NCBI RefSeq assembly: GCF_003627955.1
Contig: NZ_RBWS01000008.1
Span: 248,001 to 312,000, forward strand
Length of the DNA stretch: 64,000 nt
Origin: Sphingobacterium puteale
GTDB taxonomy: Bacteria > Bacteroidota > Bacteroidia > Sphingobacteriales > Sphingobacteriaceae
Direction: 5' to 3'
The notes beneath the pieces are model-generated. The model did not search any database. It was not told the origin of the DNA and was given only the letters and a program-made list of their open reading frames with translations. Every line of letters starts with the position of its first letter. The first letter of the stretch is position 1. Positions 62,564 to 64,000 of this stretch are shown here, in pieces. A program made the translations under genes and the position numbers.

Positions 62564-63901
62564 ATGAAGAAACTAATCACAACCTTAACCAATATTTGGA
62601 AAATCGATGATTTACGTACGCGTATTCTAAATACCTTACTTTTTCTTTTGATTTACCGTATTGGATGTCACGTGGTATTACCAGGTGTAAATCCTCATGC
62701 TTTGGCTTCCGGTCAAAAAGAGGGTTTATTGGGCTTATTGGATATGTTTGCGGGGGGATCATTCTCTCGTTCGGCTATCTTTGCTTTAGGGGTAATGCCA
62801 TATATCTCGGCATCCATTGTTGTTCAATTGCTGGGCATCGCGGTTCCTTACTTCCAAAAGATGCAGAAAGAAGGGGAAAGTGGTCGTCAAAAAATGAATC
62901 AGATTACTCGCTATTTAACATTAGGGATTACTTTGCTTCAGGCTTTTGCTTATGTACGTACTCAGATCGAGCCAAGTGCTAAAACAATCGCAGACCCATT
63001 GTTCACTATTCTGACTGCCATAGTTTTGACAGGCGGTACTTTATTTGTGATGTGGTTAGGAGAAAAAATTACGGATAAAGGTATCGGTAATGGTATTTCT
63101 TTGATCATCATGACTGGTATTATCGCTCAATTGCCAAGTGGTATCACTGCGGAATGGGTTTCTAGAATGGCGAAAGGTGGTGGTGGTCCAATTCCATTGT
63201 TGCTTGAATTTGTAGCTTTGTTCTTCGTCGTGATCTTTACGATCTTGATCGTACAGGGGGTTCGTAAGATTCCTGTACAATACGCAAAGAAAATTGTTGG
63301 AAACAAGCAAGTCGGTGGAGTACGTCAGTATATACCTTTAAAGGTAAATGCTGCAGGTGTAATGCCGATCATTTTTGCACAGGCGATCATGTTTGTGCCA
63401 ATGAGTTTAGGACAGTTCTTCCCAAATCTTCAGTCGGAATTTTTGACTTCGTTGAGTAACTATACTTCTGTAGCGTACAACGTGACTTTTGCGGTGTTAA
63501 TTATCGCATTTACTTTCTTCTATACAGCGATCATGGTTAATCCACAACAGATGTCAGATGACATGAAGAAAAACGGAGGTTTTGTTCCGGGTATTAAACC
63601 GGGATTGGAAACTAGTAATTTTATAGACCGCGTAATATCAAATATTACATTTCCAGGTGCAATTTTCTTAGCGATTATTGCTATTCTGCCTGCTATTGCA
63701 AGTTTGTTTGGTATTAATAATCAATTTGCACACTTCTACGGAGGTACGTCCTTATTGATTTTAGTGGGTGTGGTGTTGGATACTTTGCAACAGATCGAAT
63801 CTCATTTATTGATGCGTCATTACGATGGATTGATGAAAACAGGTCGTATTAAAGGTCGTTCGGCCGCGTCTGTTGAGGGAATGGATCATTCGGCAATTTA
63901 A
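62564..63901 (+). CDS. secY: Protein translocase subunit SecY
   Basis: 445 residues with ten membrane segments. Signatures include NTLLFLLIYRIGCHVVLPGVNP, MPYISASIVVQLLGIAVP and GVMPIIFAQAIMFVP. It is the channel of the Sec translocon in the cytoplasmic membrane. It lies at the end of the ribosomal cluster, 9 bases before map. Confidence 0.98.
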   Translation: MKKLITTLTNIWKIDDLRTRILNTLLFLLIYRIGCHVVLPGVNPHALASGQKEGLLGLLDMFAGGSFSRSAIFALGVMPYISASIVVQLLGIAVPYFQKMQKEGESGRQKMNQITRYLTLGITLLQAFAYVRTQIEPSAKTIADPLFTILTAIVLTGGTLFVMWLGEKITDKGIGNGISLIIMTGIIAQLPSGITAEWVSRMAKGGGGPIPLLLEFVALFFVVIFTILIVQGVRKIPVQYAKKIVGNKQVGGVRQYIPLKVNAAGVMPIIFAQAIMFVPMSLGQFFPNLQSEFLTSLSNYTSVAYNVTFAVLIIAFTFFYTAIMVNPQQMSDDMKKNGGFVPGIKPGLETSNFIDRVISNITFPGAIFLAIIAILPAIASLFGINNQFAHFYGGTSLLILVGVVLDTLQQIESHLLMRHYDGLMKTGRIKGRSAASVEGMDHSAI

Positions 63902-63910
63902 TTTCTTTAG

Positions 63911-64000
63911 ATGTCTAAAGTATTTTATAAGTCAGCAGATGATATAGAGCAATTGCGGAAGTCAGCAGATGTGCTTTCGCAATTGCTTGGTGAAATCGCA
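63911..64000 (+). CDS. map: Methionine aminopeptidase, partial (N-terminus)
   Basis: The ATG at 63911 opens a frame that runs off the right edge. The 30 visible residues, MSKVFYKSADDIEQLRKSA and the helix after it, match the start of type I methionine aminopeptidase. The position right after secY is the standard place for map in this phylum. The catalytic metal site lies beyond the window. Confidence 0.85.
   Translation, partial: MSKVFYKSADDIEQLRKSADVLSQLLGEIA

Overview
The window comes from a Bacteroidota chromosome, most likely Sphingobacterium or a close relative. The supporting signs are the TTTG / TAnnTTTG promoter type, near absence of Shine-Dalgarno sequences, a SusC/SusD pair with a one-protein hybrid two-component regulator, an RprX/RprY-type two-component pair, an IPExxxVDY-family gene beside pyk and acpP-fabF-rnc, and AT-rich gaps. 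It is ordinary chromosome: I see no insertion sequence, prophage, CRISPR array, tRNA or rRNA.

Layout. 1-2.2 kb (minus): a membrane-stress type cluster (YbjN-like, PspA/IM30-like, DUF4177, OB-fold YuaF/YqiJ-like membrane protein, and the first codons of a further membrane protein, probably the flotillin partner). It is divergent from an XRE regulator, with two copies of a 19-bp palindrome between them. 3-6.7 kb: small lipoproteins, ssb, a zinc-finger protein, a membrane-bound XRE regulator, and a structured leader with a 26-codon ORF ahead of a TPR gene. 6.7-12 kb: metE behind a SAM-I riboswitch, then an RprX/RprY-like kinase and regulator. 12-21.6 kb: pyk, IPExxxVDY gene, acpP-fabF, rnc, hisS, and pyruvate dehydrogenase E1-alpha and E2. 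21.8-24.8 kb: serine hydrolase lipoprotein, CoA-binding protein, ROK regulator.

24.9-46.8 kb is a carbohydrate region: a HEAT protein with two DUF1080 (3-keto-disaccharide hydrolase type) domains, a Gfo/Idh/MocA oxidoreductase, a decayed glycosidase gene, two GH88 unsaturated-uronyl hydrolases, a hybrid two-component sensor, SusC/SusD, a DUF2264 protein, and a TPR sensor kinase with a LuxR-type regulator. It looks like a locus for importing and trimming uronate-containing oligosaccharides, but no polysaccharide lyase is present.

46.9-53 kb is accessory: a lipoprotein, a helical protein, a fibronectin-III-like protein, an AraC regulator, a WYL regulator and a DinB protein. Between the FN3 and AraC genes lie a perfect 22-bp inverted repeat and 24 consecutive 21-bp units, each with a small dyad, in exact 63-bp super-repeats. 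I regard this array as the most unusual structure in the window. 53.2-64 kb: the S10/spc ribosomal protein cluster from rplC to secY and the start of map. It lacks rpsJ at its head and carries several intergenic hairpins, including an internal promoter, terminator and leader before rpsH.
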